Assembly (NCBI RefSeq): GCF_013170705.1
Contig: NZ_CP033334.1
Location: forward strand, 558,001 to 622,000
Direction of reading: 5' to 3'
Origin: Mesorhizobium loti
GTDB lineage: Bacteria; Pseudomonadota; Alphaproteobacteria; Rhizobiales; Rhizobiaceae
DNA length: 64,000 nt
Shown: in pieces, positions 42,785-52,031 of the stretch
Position numbering within the stretch: position 1 is the stretch's first letter
How the letters are laid out: each line of letters starts with the position of its first letter
Program-made: the position numbers and the translations under genes
The notes under the pieces: model-generated
The model's database searches: none
What the model was told of the DNA's origin: nothing
The model's input: the letters and a program-made list of their open reading frames with translations, nothing else

Positions 42785-43528
42785 CTAGGCCCGTCGTGGC
42801 ACATGCCAAGGCCTGAACGCCTGGAGCCCAAGCTCCTGTTCGATCTCCTCGGCTCCGACTGACGGCGGCATCATCAGCACCGGCTGGACGAGGTCCCGTA
42901 CCTTGCCCGCCATGACGAGTGCGTTGCGATCCTGAGCGCCGCGGATATCGAGCAGTTTCACATCCGCCCAGATATTGGCGAGCTTTGCAGCAACGCGATC
43001 CGGCATGATGTCGAGGTCATGACAGGCATGAACGTTGCCGATCAGAATACCGGAAGAATTCTTGAGACGCGTCTGCGCCAAGCCGAAGAATGTCTCGGCG
43101 CACAAATGATCCGGGATGCGCCGCCCCGAATATGCGTCCAGAACGATAGCGTCGTAGCGGTGACGGCCAGCGCGCAAGAAATCCCTCCCGTCGGAGATGC
43201 AGCAGTGAACTCCAGGAGGTAACCCAAAGTATTTCCGGGCGATCTGGAAAGCCTTTGGATTGATGTCGACGACCGTAACACGCACGCCAACCCTATCCAG
43301 CATCGTGCCCAGGCTGCCACCGCCACAACCGATCATCAGGACATCGGACACCCGCGCCTGCGCGAGGAGACCAAAGATGGCGTGTATGTAGGGCACGACA
43401 CTGACGCCGTTCGGATCGCATTCGCTTTGATAGCAGCCACCTTGGCGATAGATGAACGAACCGGAGTCCTTGGCCCGCAGAACCTCGATGCTGCCGAAAT
43501 CGGTATGATATTTCGCAACCCGGATCAT
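42785..43528 (-). CDS. spermidine synthase-like methyltransferase-fold protein
   Basis: A 247-residue protein with a Rossmann-like methyltransferase/spermidine synthase domain: VLMIGCGGGSLGTML (about 60-75), VTVVDINPKAF, ISDGRDFLRAGRHRYDAIVLDAY (key parts: DGRDFL, YDAIVLDAY). The polyamine-specific residues are not clear, so the substrate is open. It stands alone with a repeat element at its 3' side. Confidence 0.75.
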   Translation of the reverse strand: MIRVAKYHTDFGSIEVLRAKDSGSFIYRQGGCYQSECDPNGVSVVPYIHAIFGLLAQARVSDVLMIGCGGGSLGTMLDRVGVRVTVVDINPKAFQIARKYFGLPPGVHCCISDGRDFLRAGRHRYDAIVLDAYSGRRIPDHLCAETFFGLAQTRLKNSSGILIGNVHACHDLDIMPDRVAAKLANIWADVKLLDIRGAQDRNALVMAGKVRDLVQPVLMMPPSVGAEEIEQELGLQAFRPWHVPRRA

Positions 43529-43719
43529 GACCTTGTCATCACAGCCAATTCCTAAATCCGCCGCTCGGCTGGTTTTCCGTCCGTTGGCCCCTTCATGCGG
43601 AGCCTAGTGGTTCGCCCGTCATCTTGCAGCGCGCCGCGCTTCGCAGTCGCAGGGCAACCAATCGGCGAGGCTCAGCGCCTCCCAACTCGCATCTCCCGGT
43701 TTTCTACAACTTCAAGATA

Positions 43720-43734
43720 GATGCGTCACGCATC
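43720..43734. promoter_or_regulatory. palindrome upstream of the second XRE gene
   Basis: GATGCG-TCA-CGCATC, a perfect inverted repeat, about 85 bases before the XRE gene at 43818, in an otherwise AT-rich stretch (43725-43770). Candidate operator. Confidence 0.35.
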
Positions 43735-43817
43735 ATTATTTGAATACTCTGCATTTTAATATACGCTGCAGCGCTTAGAGATAATACGCCAAAGCTGATC
43801 GAAAAGGGGATGCGACC

Positions 43818-44132
43818 GTGATAACTGCTCCACAGTTGCGTGCCGCAAGGGCGCTCCTTGGCATCGACCAGCGCAGGCTTGCCGAATTGTCCGGCCTTTC
43901 GGTGCCGACAATTCAACGTATGGAAGCCAGCGAGTCGATTATCCGGGGCAATGTGGATTCCCTGATGAAGCTGATCGGCGCGCTTGACCTCGCCGGCGTC
44001 GAGTTGATTTCTGAAGGCGCCTCCAGCCAAATCGGCGGGCGTGGCGTGCGGCTGAAAGCAGATTTCGATCCCGCCAGAATTCTGGGCGGGGTCGATACGG
44101 ACGCCAAGGTCCCCGTGAGGAGTGTGGCGTGA
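43818..44132 (+). CDS. XRE-type helix-turn-helix regulator, copy 2 (coupled to the hyf-like operon)
   Basis: A 104-residue protein paralogous to the one at 41534 (both start MITA-QLRAARALL-ID and share VPTIQRMEAS- or LPTIQRMEAS-type helices, and GGRGVR). The C-terminus adds about 25 residues. Its stop overlaps the GTG start of the HyfB-like gene by 4 bases, so the regulator is the first gene of the operon and is probably autoregulated. Confidence 0.83.
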   Translation: MITAPQLRAARALLGIDQRRLAELSGLSVPTIQRMEASESIIRGNVDSLMKLIGALDLAGVELISEGASSQIGGRGVRLKADFDPARILGGVDTDAKVPVRSVA

Positions 44133-46150
44133 TTTCGGGGGCCGCGGTCCTCCTGTGGGGCGTTGCCGCGCTCCTGGGAACCGCGGTGCTTGCGATTGCG
44201 TCAAGCCGCGCATCGGGCTCGGGAACACGCCTGATCTACAGCCTGACGCTAGGCATATCGGTGGCCGTGCTCCTGGTTCTCGCGAACCGTATCGCCGATG
44301 ATCCCCTAAACCCGTCGACCGCCGCGCTGCCGCTTGGGTTGCCATGGATTGGCGCCCATTTCCGCCTGGACGCGCTCTCGACCTTTTTCCTCGTCGTCGT
44401 CAATTTCGGCGGCGCCATGGCCAGTCTTTACGGCCTCGGCTACGGCAGGCATGAGTCCGCGCCGCATCGGGTGCTGCCGTTCTTCCCCGCCTTCCTCGCC
44501 GGGATGAATCTGGTCGTGCTGGCGGACGACGCCTTCACCTTCCTGCTTTCCTGGGAATTCATGTCGCTGGCTTCCTGGGCGCTCGTCATGGCGCACCATC
44601 GCGAGCAGGACAATGCGAGAGCGGGCTACATCTATCTCGTGATGGCGAGCTTCGGCACGCTCGCGCTGCTGCTTGCGTTCAGCCTGCTGGCCGGCCCGAA
44701 CGGAAACTACACGTTCGAAGCGATGCGTCCCGCCGCCTCCACCCCGCTCGTCGCTGCTTTCGTCCTGGCCCTGATGCTTTTGGGAGCCGGCTCCAAGGCT
44801 GGCCTGGTACCGCTGCACGTGTGGCTGCCACTCGCTCACCCGGCCGCGCCAAGCCACGTCTCGGCTCTGATGAGCGGCGTCATGACGAAGGTCGCCATCT
44901 ACGGCTTCATACGCGTCATTTTCGACCTGCTCGGCGAGCCGGCATGGTGGTCGGGCGTTGTGGTGCTTTTCCTGGGCGGCCTGACGGCCGTTCTCGGCAT
45001 TCTCTGCGCCTTGATGGAAAAGGACCTGAAGCGGCTTCTTGCCTATAGCACCATCGAAAACGTCGGCGTCATCTTCATCAGCCTTGGCCTTGCCCTGGCC
45101 TTCAAGGCGAACGCCATGCCGTCGGCCGCGGCGCTGGCGCTCACCGCCGCGCTGTTTCACGTCCTCAACCATTCCTTTTTCAAGAGCCTGCTGTTTTTCG
45201 GCGCGGGCGCGGTACTGACGGCAACCGGCGAGCGGGACATGGAGAAACTGGGCGGTCTCATCCACCGTATGCCGTTGACCAGTTTTGCCTTTCTCGTCGG
45301 CTGCGTGGCGATCTCGGCGCTTCCGCCCTTCAACGGCTTCGTCTCCGAATGGCTGGCCTTCCAGGCCGTATTGCAAAGTCCCGATCTCCCACAATGGGGG
45401 CTGAAGGTCATGGTGCCCGCCGTTGGCGGTTTACTGGCGCTCTCGGCGGCCTTGGCCGCTGCCTGCTTCGTGAAAGCGTTCGGGATTACATTCCTCGGCC
45501 GGCCACGCTCGGCCGCAGTGGAACCGGCGCACGAGGTCGACCGCTACTCGCTAGCGGCAATGTTCACCCTGGCGGCTCTTTGTCTCCTGGCCGGCATTCT
45601 GCCCGGCTTTGTCATAGATGGCCTTTCCCCCGTGACGCTTTCGCTCATCGGCAGCCGCATGCCGGTGCAGATGGCGCAACCTTGGCTTTCGATCGCGCCA
45701 ATCGCCGAGAGCCGCAGTTCCTACAACGGCCTGCTGGTGTTTGTATTCATCGTCATTTCCGCATCCGCCGCGGTCTATGTCATCCATCGCTTCGCCTCGC
45801 ACGCACTCCGTCGCGGTCCCGCCTGGGGTTGTGGCTTCGCGGATGCCGTCCCAGGCTCGCAGTACACGAGCGTCAGCTTCGCACAGCCTGTCCGCCGGGT
45901 CTTCGGCGCATTCGTGTTCCGCGCGACTGAAAGGGTCGAAGTGCCGGCACCCGGCGATACCGGTCCGGCCCGCTTCAATCTGGAAATCCATGACGTGATC
46001 TGGGAGACGCTCTATCAGCCCATAGGCAAGGCCCTCGACTTTGCGACCGACCACCTGAATCATCTGCAGTTCCTGACGATCAGGCGCTACCTGACCCTTG
46101 TATTTCTCTTTCTCATTGTCCTGCTTTTGGTGCTCGCACTATGGCCCTGA
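44129..46150 (+). CDS. hyfB: hydrogenase-4 component B-like (NuoL/M-type proton-pumping subunit)
   Basis: A 673-residue membrane protein with about 14-16 hydrophobic segments, starting with GTG at 44129. It has the antiporter-like core: LLSWEFMSLASWALVM, GAGSKAGLVPLHVWLPLAHPAAPSHVSALMSGVMTKV (key parts: AGLVPLHVWLP, SHVSALMSG), and SALPPFNGFVSEWL. Conserved Lys and Glu residues of this proton-channel family are in place. In the complex it should move protons or sodium ions. It overlaps the HyfC-like gene by 10 bases. Confidence 0.88.
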   Translation: MISGAAVLLWGVAALLGTAVLAIASSRASGSGTRLIYSLTLGISVAVLLVLANRIADDPLNPSTAALPLGLPWIGAHFRLDALSTFFLVVVNFGGAMASLYGLGYGRHESAPHRVLPFFPAFLAGMNLVVLADDAFTFLLSWEFMSLASWALVMAHHREQDNARAGYIYLVMASFGTLALLLAFSLLAGPNGNYTFEAMRPAASTPLVAAFVLALMLLGAGSKAGLVPLHVWLPLAHPAAPSHVSALMSGVMTKVAIYGFIRVIFDLLGEPAWWSGVVVLFLGGLTAVLGILCALMEKDLKRLLAYSTIENVGVIFISLGLALAFKANAMPSAAALALTAALFHVLNHSFFKSLLFFGAGAVLTATGERDMEKLGGLIHRMPLTSFAFLVGCVAISALPPFNGFVSEWLAFQAVLQSPDLPQWGLKVMVPAVGGLLALSAALAAACFVKAFGITFLGRPRSAAVEPAHEVDRYSLAAMFTLAALCLLAGILPGFVIDGLSPVTLSLIGSRMPVQMAQPWLSIAPIAESRSSYNGLLVFVFIVISASAAVYVIHRFASHALRRGPAWGCGFADAVPGSQYTSVSFAQPVRRVFGAFVFRATERVEVPAPGDTGPARFNLEIHDVIWETLYQPIGKALDFATDHLNHLQFLTIRRYLTLVFLFLIVLLLVLALWP

Positions 46151-47097
46151 TCCTTGAGTTGGCCATTCAGGGCGCGCAGATGTGGCTGGTGCTTTTGCTG
46201 GCACCGCTCCTGACCGGCTTCGTCCGCAAGGTGAAGGCAAGGCTGTTGCGGCGCCAGGGCCCGCCTCTCATCCAGCCCTATCGCGATCTCTTGCGGCTCA
46301 TGCGCAAGGAGGTCGTTCTGGCCGACAATGCATCCTGGCTGTTTCGCGTCATACCCTACCTGATCTTCGCCTTCACCTGGGTCGCCGCCGCGCTCATACC
46401 GACATTCGCCACCGGCCTCGAGTTCAGTTGGACCGCCGATCTCATAGCGATCGTGGCGCTGCTTGGAAGCGCAAGGTTCTTCCTTGCGCTGGCGGCGATG
46501 GACGTCGGCACGAGCTTTGGCGGCATCGGCGCCAGCCGCGAGGTGATGATCGCTTCCCTGGCCGAGCCCGCCATGCTTCTGATCGTGTTCAGCCTGGCAC
46601 TCGTTGCCGGAGCGACGCAACTGTCCACGGTGGCGGCTTTCATGGGCTCGCCGCAGGTTGGCCTGCGGGTATCGCTCGGAATGTCACTGATCGCTCTCGT
46701 CATGGTGGCAATCGCGGAAAATGCCCGTGTGCCGGTGGACAACCCGGCGACGCATCTGGAGCTGACCATGATCCACGAGGCGATGGTCCTGGAATATTCT
46801 GGTCGCCATCTGGCAATGATCGATTTCGCGGCCTTCCTGAAGCTTCTGCTCTACGTCTCGCTGATTTCCTGTGTCTTCGTTCCCTGGGGGCTCGTGACCG
46901 CCGGGGCGGGGCCCTGGGCCTATGTTCTGGGCGTCATTTTCTATATCTGCAAGCTTGCCGCGAGCGGCGTTCTCCTCGCCTTGTTCGAGACTGCCATCGC
47001 CAAGATGCGTGTCTTCCGCGTCCCGGATTTCCTCGGAGCAGCGCTCATGCTGGCCCTGCTTGCCACGCTCCTGCGGTTCGTCTCGAGGAGCCTCTGA
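46141..47097 (+). CDS. hyfC: hydrogenase-4 component C-like (NuoH-type membrane anchor)
   Basis: A 318-residue protein of the NuoH/HyfC family, which joins the peripheral arm to the membrane arm. Family marks are FVRKVKARLLRRQGPPLIQPYRDLLRLMRKE (key parts: RRQGPPLIQPYRDL) and AENARVPVDNPATHLELTMIHEAMVLEYSG (key parts: PVDNPATHLELTMIHE). About eight hydrophobic segments. It overlaps the next gene by one base. Confidence 0.89.
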   Translation: MALILELAIQGAQMWLVLLLAPLLTGFVRKVKARLLRRQGPPLIQPYRDLLRLMRKEVVLADNASWLFRVIPYLIFAFTWVAAALIPTFATGLEFSWTADLIAIVALLGSARFFLALAAMDVGTSFGGIGASREVMIASLAEPAMLLIVFSLALVAGATQLSTVAAFMGSPQVGLRVSLGMSLIALVMVAIAENARVPVDNPATHLELTMIHEAMVLEYSGRHLAMIDFAAFLKLLLYVSLISCVFVPWGLVTAGAGPWAYVLGVIFYICKLAASGVLLALFETAIAKMRVFRVPDFLGAALMLALLATLLRFVSRSL

Positions 47098-47759
47098 TGA
47101 ACGGTCTCACCTTCGACATCGCTCATCTGCTGGCCGGTGGCCTGGTGCTGGTCAGTTTCATGATGCTCTACCAGGATCGCCTCTTTGCACTGATCAACGT
47201 TTTTGCGATTCATGCCATCGTACTCGCCCTGTCGGTGGCTTGGCAGGCCTACATTCAGGACGCGCATCATCTCTACGTCACGGCGGCGATAGCCCTCATT
47301 TTCAAGGCGATCGTCATTCCCGTCGGGCTTCATCGCATCATTCAGCGGCTCGGCATCCATCGCGATATCGAGACGGCGGTCGGGATCGGTTCGACCATGC
47401 TCGCGGGAATAGGGCTGGTGACCCTGTCCATGGTGCTGATGCTGAGGGTCACCCCCTACGCCGCCCCCCTCGCCCGCGAGGACCTGGCCTTCGCGCTGTC
47501 CATAATACTGCTGGGACTCCTGGTGATGGTCACCCGGCGGAATGCCGTCAGCCAGGTGGTGGGATTCATGTCGCTTGAGAACGGCCTGGTCCTTGCCGCC
47601 ACGGGCGCCAAGGGCATGCCGCTGGTCGTCGAGATCAGTGTCGCCTTCTCGATCCTCATCGCCTTCATCGTCATCGGCGTCTTCCTGTTCCGCATCCGCG
47701 AGAGGTTCGACTCGGTCGATGTCGGCGCGCTCGACGACTACAGGGGAGAACATCGTTGA
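47097..47759 (+). CDS. hyfE: hydrogenase-4 component E-like (NuoK-type subunit)
   Basis: A 220-residue membrane protein, whose start ATG lies in TGATG at the HyfC stop. It has six or so hydrophobic segments and resembles HyfE, whose C-terminal part is NuoK-like (GFMSLENGLVLAATGAKGMPLVVEISVAFS; key parts FMSLENGL and LVVEISVAF). The C-terminal tail is charged (IRERFDSVDVGALDDY). It is part of the ion-translocating arm. Confidence 0.86.
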   Translation: MNGLTFDIAHLLAGGLVLVSFMMLYQDRLFALINVFAIHAIVLALSVAWQAYIQDAHHLYVTAAIALIFKAIVIPVGLHRIIQRLGIHRDIETAVGIGSTMLAGIGLVTLSMVLMLRVTPYAAPLAREDLAFALSIILLGLLVMVTRRNAVSQVVGFMSLENGLVLAATGAKGMPLVVEISVAFSILIAFIVIGVFLFRIRERFDSVDVGALDDYRGEHR

Positions 47760-49207
47760 CCGCGTTTTCCCTCGATGCGGTGGCCGCCATTTTGCTGATA
47801 CCAGTCGTCGCGGCCGCGCTTCTGGCGGCGCTGCCGAATTATCGGATAACGGCTGGCCTCAATGTCGCCGCGAGCTTGCTGACCTTGCTCGCCGCGGTAT
47901 CGCTTCTCTTCACGGATCGGCCGCAGCCCGGTCAGTATTTGCTCGTCGACGATCTCAATATCGTTTTCATCGTGCTCAACACGTTCGTCGGCTTCACGAC
48001 CAGCGTGTTCAGCGCCTCCTACATCGCGCACGAACTGGATACGGGACGGCTGACGGCGACGAATTTGCGATTCTATCACGCAATGTACCAGATCATGATG
48101 TTCGGCATGAATCTGGCATTCGTGTCGAACAATATCGGGTTGATGTGGGTGGCCGTGGAACTTGCCACGCTGACCACCGTGCTCATGGTCGGCATCTATC
48201 GCACGCACGAGGCGCTGGAGGCGGCCTGGAAGTATTTCATACTCGGCAGCGTCGGCATTGCGCTTGCCCTCTTCGGCACCATCCTCGTCTACATGGCCGC
48301 GCAGCCGATTGTCGGCGAAGGCACGAATGCCATGGTCTGGACAGTGCTTGTCGAGCACGCGGCGCGCTTCGACCCGGCGTTGCTGAACGTCGCCTTCGTC
48401 TTCCTGCTGCTCGGCTATGGGACGAAGGTTGGTCTTGCGCCCTTGCATGCCTGGCTGCCCGACGCGCACGCGGAAGGCCCGACGCCGATTTCAGCGGTGT
48501 TGTCGGGACTGCTCCTCAATGTCGCGCTCTATGCGGTGCTGCGCTTCAAGCTGCTGCTCGCGGCCAGCCCGGACGCGATCGCGCCTGGGCCACTGATGAT
48601 CACGATGGGGCTTACCTCCCTCATCTTCGCGGCCTTCATGCTCTACCGCCGCCGCGACATCAAACGTCTGTTCGCGTACTCCTCCATCGAGCACATGGGC
48701 ATCATCGTGTTCGCTTTCGGCATGGGTGGCCCGCTCGCCAATTTTGCCGGGCTGCTGCACATGGTCATGCACAGCCTGACCAAGTCGGCGATCTTTTTCA
48801 CGGTCGGCCACATCGCCCAGATCAAGGGAACACAGAACATCGCCGAGATCCGGGGGCTGACGGAAACGCATCCGGGGCTGGGCTGGGCGCTTGTCATCGG
48901 CGTCGTTGCCATTGCCGGCCTGCCTCCGCTCGGCATCTTCATGAGCGAATTCCTGGTCGTGAGTTCGACATTCGCAAGGCACCCCCTTCTGGCGATTCCC
49001 CTGGTATTCGGGATTCTGCTGGCTTTCGGTGCCCTGCTGCTTCGGTTGACCGGCATCGCTTTCGGCGAACCGCGAGGCAGCACCGCGCCCGCCGAGGCGT
49101 CCTACGTTCCGATGTATTCCCACCTGGCGCTTGTGTTTGCCGCCGGCATCTATCTGCCACCACCGCTGGTCATATGGTTCCAGCATGTCGCCAACCTTCT
49201 GGGATGA
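47756..49207 (+). CDS. hyfF: hydrogenase-4 component F-like (NuoL/M/N-type subunit)
   Basis: A 483-residue membrane protein starting with TTG at 47756 (GGGGAG upstream). It has the antiporter-like motifs LMWVAVELATLTTVLMVGIYRTHEALEAAWKYFILGSVGIALALFG (key parts: WVAVELATL, EAAWKYFILGS), GTKVGLAPLHAWLPDAHAEGPTPISAVLSG (key parts: VGLAPLHAWLPDAH), and AGLPPLGIFMSEF. It is the second proton-channel subunit beside HyfB. Confidence 0.88.
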   Translation: MTAFSLDAVAAILLIPVVAAALLAALPNYRITAGLNVAASLLTLLAAVSLLFTDRPQPGQYLLVDDLNIVFIVLNTFVGFTTSVFSASYIAHELDTGRLTATNLRFYHAMYQIMMFGMNLAFVSNNIGLMWVAVELATLTTVLMVGIYRTHEALEAAWKYFILGSVGIALALFGTILVYMAAQPIVGEGTNAMVWTVLVEHAARFDPALLNVAFVFLLLGYGTKVGLAPLHAWLPDAHAEGPTPISAVLSGLLLNVALYAVLRFKLLLAASPDAIAPGPLMITMGLTSLIFAAFMLYRRRDIKRLFAYSSIEHMGIIVFAFGMGGPLANFAGLLHMVMHSLTKSAIFFTVGHIAQIKGTQNIAEIRGLTETHPGLGWALVIGVVAIAGLPPLGIFMSEFLVVSSTFARHPLLAIPLVFGILLAFGALLLRLTGIAFGEPRGSTAPAEASYVPMYSHLALVFAAGIYLPPPLVIWFQHVANLLG

Positions 49208-49226
49208 AGCGTACGGGAGAAAAAAC

Positions 49227-50744
49227 ATGCCCGCACTGACCGACCTCATCCTTGCCGCCGAGGGTGTCGACAACCATCTCCCGTGGCCGCGCGCGGTGGT
49301 GACTTCGAAAGAATGGAGCTTTGCCGTCGAGCAACTGGCCGAGGGCCACTGGAGCCTGCTCGGGCTTTGGGGCGAGCCAGGCACCGTCCACATGGCACTG
49401 CTCGACGAGGCCGTCTGGGACATCGGCGTTGTCAGCCTGCTGTGTCCGGATGGCCGCTACCCGTCGGTCGGCCTGCTGCATCCGCCGGCACTCCGCCTTG
49501 AACGTGCGGTCGCGGACCTGTTCGGCCTCTTGCCGCAAGGCGCGCCCGATACGCGACGGTGGCTTGATCATGGCCACTGGGGCGTCAGCTTTCCGTTGAG
49601 TGCCCGCGTCCAGACCGCCGCTGCGGCGGCGCCCCCCTACCAATTCCTGCCTGTGGAGGGGGAAAGCCTGCATCAGATCCCGGTCGGGCCAGTGCATGCC
49701 GGCATCATCGAGCCAGGGCATTTTCGATTTACAGCGAGCGGCGAAACCGTTGTCCGGCTGGAGGAAGGGCTAGGCTACACGCACAAGGGCATGGAAGGCT
49801 TGATGGCTGGGTCCGATATCGACCATGCCGCCAAGCTGGCGGGCAGGACCTCTGGCGACAGTACCGTGGCATACGCCCTTGCTTTTTGCCGCGCGGTCGA
49901 AGCGGCCCTGGGTATCGAGGTTCCCGCGCGCGCGGTCTGGCTGCGAGCGCTCATGGCCGAGCTGGAGCGTCTGGCCAACCATCTGGGCGACATCGGCGCT
50001 ATCTGCAACGACGCCGCCTTCGCACTCATGCACGCCCACTGCGGCGTCCTGCGCGAGCGCGTATTGCGGGCAAGCGATGCCGCCTTCGGCCATCGTTTGA
50101 TGCGCGACCGCGTCGTGCCTGGAGGAGTGGCGATCGACCTGAACGACGAGGGGACGACAGCGATCCGGTCCCTGATCGCGGAGATCAGGCAGCGGTTTCC
50201 GGCGCTGGTGGAGCTCTACGACAACACCGCTTCGCTGCAGGATCGGACAGTCGCAACTGGGCGGCTGAGGGTGGAGCTCGCTCGGCAATATCGCGCCGGA
50301 GGGTATGTCGGCCGGGCCTCCGGCCGGGACTTCGACGCGCGACGCAGTCTGGCCTATCCTCCGTATGACGCGCTCAACTTCAATGTGCCTCTCCTCCAGG
50401 AAGGCGACGTGAACGCCCGTGTCTGGATTCGCATTCACGAGGTCGAACAGAGCTTGTCCCTGGTCGAGCAAATCCTGCGCCAGCTGCCGGGCGGACCGAT
50501 CCGTGTCGACTTTGCACGGACAGGCGGCCCGCATGAAGGCATGGCGCTCGTCGAGGGTTTCCGGGGCGACATTCTGGCCTGGCTGCGCATTGGTAAAAGC
50601 GGCCTGATCGAGCGCTGTCACCTGCGCGATCCGTCATGGTTTCAATGGCCGCTGCTGGAAGCGGCTATCGAAGGCAACATCGTCGCCGACTTCCCGCTAT
50701 GCAACAAGTCGTTCAACTGCTCGTATTCTGGACACGACCTCTAA
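49227..50744 (+). CDS. hyfG: hydrogenase-4 large subunit-like protein (HyfG/NuoC-D fusion) lacking the Ni-Fe cysteines
   Basis: A 505-residue protein starting at 49227 (GGGAGA upstream). The N-terminal about 150 residues match the NuoC-like part (LLHPPALRLERAVADLFGLLP). The rest is NuoD/hydrogenase large-subunit-like (IPVGPVHAGIIEPGHFRF, LGYTHKGMEGLM). In true hydrogenases the next motif is RxCGxC; here it reads GRTSGDST. The C-terminal DPCxxC is also absent; the end reads SFNCSYSGHDL, with a single Cys. The Ni-Fe centre therefore cannot form. This places it with the energy-converting hydrogenase-related (Ehr) type complexes, whose reaction is unknown. Confidence 0.87.
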   Translation: MPALTDLILAAEGVDNHLPWPRAVVTSKEWSFAVEQLAEGHWSLLGLWGEPGTVHMALLDEAVWDIGVVSLLCPDGRYPSVGLLHPPALRLERAVADLFGLLPQGAPDTRRWLDHGHWGVSFPLSARVQTAAAAAPPYQFLPVEGESLHQIPVGPVHAGIIEPGHFRFTASGETVVRLEEGLGYTHKGMEGLMAGSDIDHAAKLAGRTSGDSTVAYALAFCRAVEAALGIEVPARAVWLRALMAELERLANHLGDIGAICNDAAFALMHAHCGVLRERVLRASDAAFGHRLMRDRVVPGGVAIDLNDEGTTAIRSLIAEIRQRFPALVELYDNTASLQDRTVATGRLRVELARQYRAGGYVGRASGRDFDARRSLAYPPYDALNFNVPLLQEGDVNARVWIRIHEVEQSLSLVEQILRQLPGGPIRVDFARTGGPHEGMALVEGFRGDILAWLRIGKSGLIERCHLRDPSWFQWPLLEAAIEGNIVADFPLCNKSFNCSYSGHDL

Positions 50745-50763
50745 GGGTCCAAGGCAAGCCATC

Positions 50764-51303
50764 ATGCGCAAGCTCCTCTTTGAAAGCCTGATACGCCCGC
50801 CGCTGACCGAGCGTCCGCCGCGGGTAAGCGACGCGGCTGTTGACGAGCTCGCACGCGCCCTCAATGGGGTTGCTCACAGAAGATTGGGGCGAAGCCTGTC
50901 GATCCGGGCAGTCGATGCCGGTTCCTGCAACGGTTGCGAACTCGAGATGCACGCGCTCAACAACGCTTTCTACGATATCGAGCGTTTTGGAATCCGGTTC
51001 GTCGCATCGCCGCGCCATGCCGATGTCCTGCTTGTCACCGGGCCGGTGACCAAGAACATGCGCGACGCCTTGAAGCGGACCTACGACGCGACTCCCAACC
51101 CCAAATGGGTGGTCGCGCTCGGCGATTGCGCCCTAAACGGCGGCTGTTTCGCCGGCAGCTACGCCGTGGTGGGCGGAGTGTCGGAGGCGTTGCCAGTCGA
51201 TCTGCACATTCCAGGCTGCCCGCCACCGCCCATCGAGATTCTGAAAGGCCTGCTCGCCTTGCTTGAGGGCGTGAATTCAAGGGCCGCTATTGCCCGAGCT
51301 TGA
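50764..51303 (+). CDS. hyfI: hydrogenase-4 small subunit-like protein (HyfI/NuoB family, one 4Fe-4S cluster)
   Basis: A 179-residue protein with the four ligands of the proximal 4Fe-4S cluster intact: the two Cys in GSCNGCELEMHALNN, the Cys pair region GDCALNGGCF and HIPGCPPPPIEILKG. It should sit beside the HyfG-like subunit and pass electrons, although no ferredoxin-like subunit (HyfA or HyfH) is encoded nearby. It is the last gene of the operon. Confidence 0.88.
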   Translation: MRKLLFESLIRPPLTERPPRVSDAAVDELARALNGVAHRRLGRSLSIRAVDAGSCNGCELEMHALNNAFYDIERFGIRFVASPRHADVLLVTGPVTKNMRDALKRTYDATPNPKWVVALGDCALNGGCFAGSYAVVGGVSEALPVDLHIPGCPPPPIEILKGLLALLEGVNSRAAIARA

Positions 51304-51449
51304 CTATCGATGAGGGAGGCCTCTTCCGGACTTGAAGACCGGCACGGAGCCGAGAGCCCGGGCACCGCCGCGGCCGAGCGGCGACATGGAAAAGCCCAGT
51401 GAGGCATAGGAAGGGACATCTGGTCTTTGTCGCCCGGTCAGCCATGATC

Positions 51450-51911
51450 TTATCCGGCATGGCTGGCACCGTCCTCAGGATCGAACATCGAGAGGCCGGC
51501 AACGCCTGTGCTTACCGGCACCTCGTTCTGCAACGAGTCCCAGTGCTCGGCGAGTTTGCCGCCCTCGACCCGGAAGATACCAACCCCAATCCGAGGCTCG
51601 TCAGCCCAGCCGCGGATACGGCCATGGATGGCGACCAGATCACCCTCGGCGACGATCAGGCCCGGCTGGTAATAGACGGAAGGTGACAGAGTCTCGACGA
51701 TAGCCTGCACCCCATCGCGACCCCGCGGAATGTTCGGATTGTGCTGGAGGTCGTCGTCGGCGTAGAGGCTTCCAACCGCCGAGGCGTCGTGACGCTGGAA
51801 CAGCGACGTCATCGCATCCAGCACCAGCGCCCTGTTGCTGTGAGGGCGGTCATCGGCGGTGCGATCCGTAGGCCGCGTGTCCGATAGGCAAACCTGCATC
51901 GACATCTTCAT
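51450..51911 (-). CDS. SnoaL-like (nuclear transport factor 2 fold) protein
   Basis: A 153-residue protein with GGGGAGAGG before its ATG. It resembles SnoaL-like polyketide cyclases: YADDDLQHNPNIPRGRDGVQAIVETL, LIVAEGDLVAIHGRI, and GIFRVEGGKLAEHWDSLQ. The key QHNP and EHWD segments are present. Such proteins have varied or unknown functions. It is leftward, downstream of the degenerate LysR/isochorismatase region. Confidence 0.8.
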   Translation of the reverse strand: MKMSMQVCLSDTRPTDRTADDRPHSNRALVLDAMTSLFQRHDASAVGSLYADDDLQHNPNIPRGRDGVQAIVETLSPSVYYQPGLIVAEGDLVAIHGRIRGWADEPRIGVGIFRVEGGKLAEHWDSLQNEVPVSTGVAGLSMFDPEDGASHAG

Positions 51912-52031
51912 AGTCCTCTCCCCAAGGCGGTAAATGGCCAGGCTTGGTCGCGGGTGGCAGTGGTGGGCATGGCCGCCGCCCTACATGGACGGCGGCCATG
52001 CTGGAAAGGGATGACGCCGGCCGGCGAGCGG

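Noticed and set aside
44306..45394. 362-codon open frame opposite hyfB
   Set aside because: Its composition is charged and repetitive with no motif, while the hyfB frame on the other strand is clearly a membrane protein.
49227..51303. a working Ni-Fe hydrogenase
   Set aside because: Both cysteine pairs for the metal centre are absent in the large subunit and no maturation genes are nearby.
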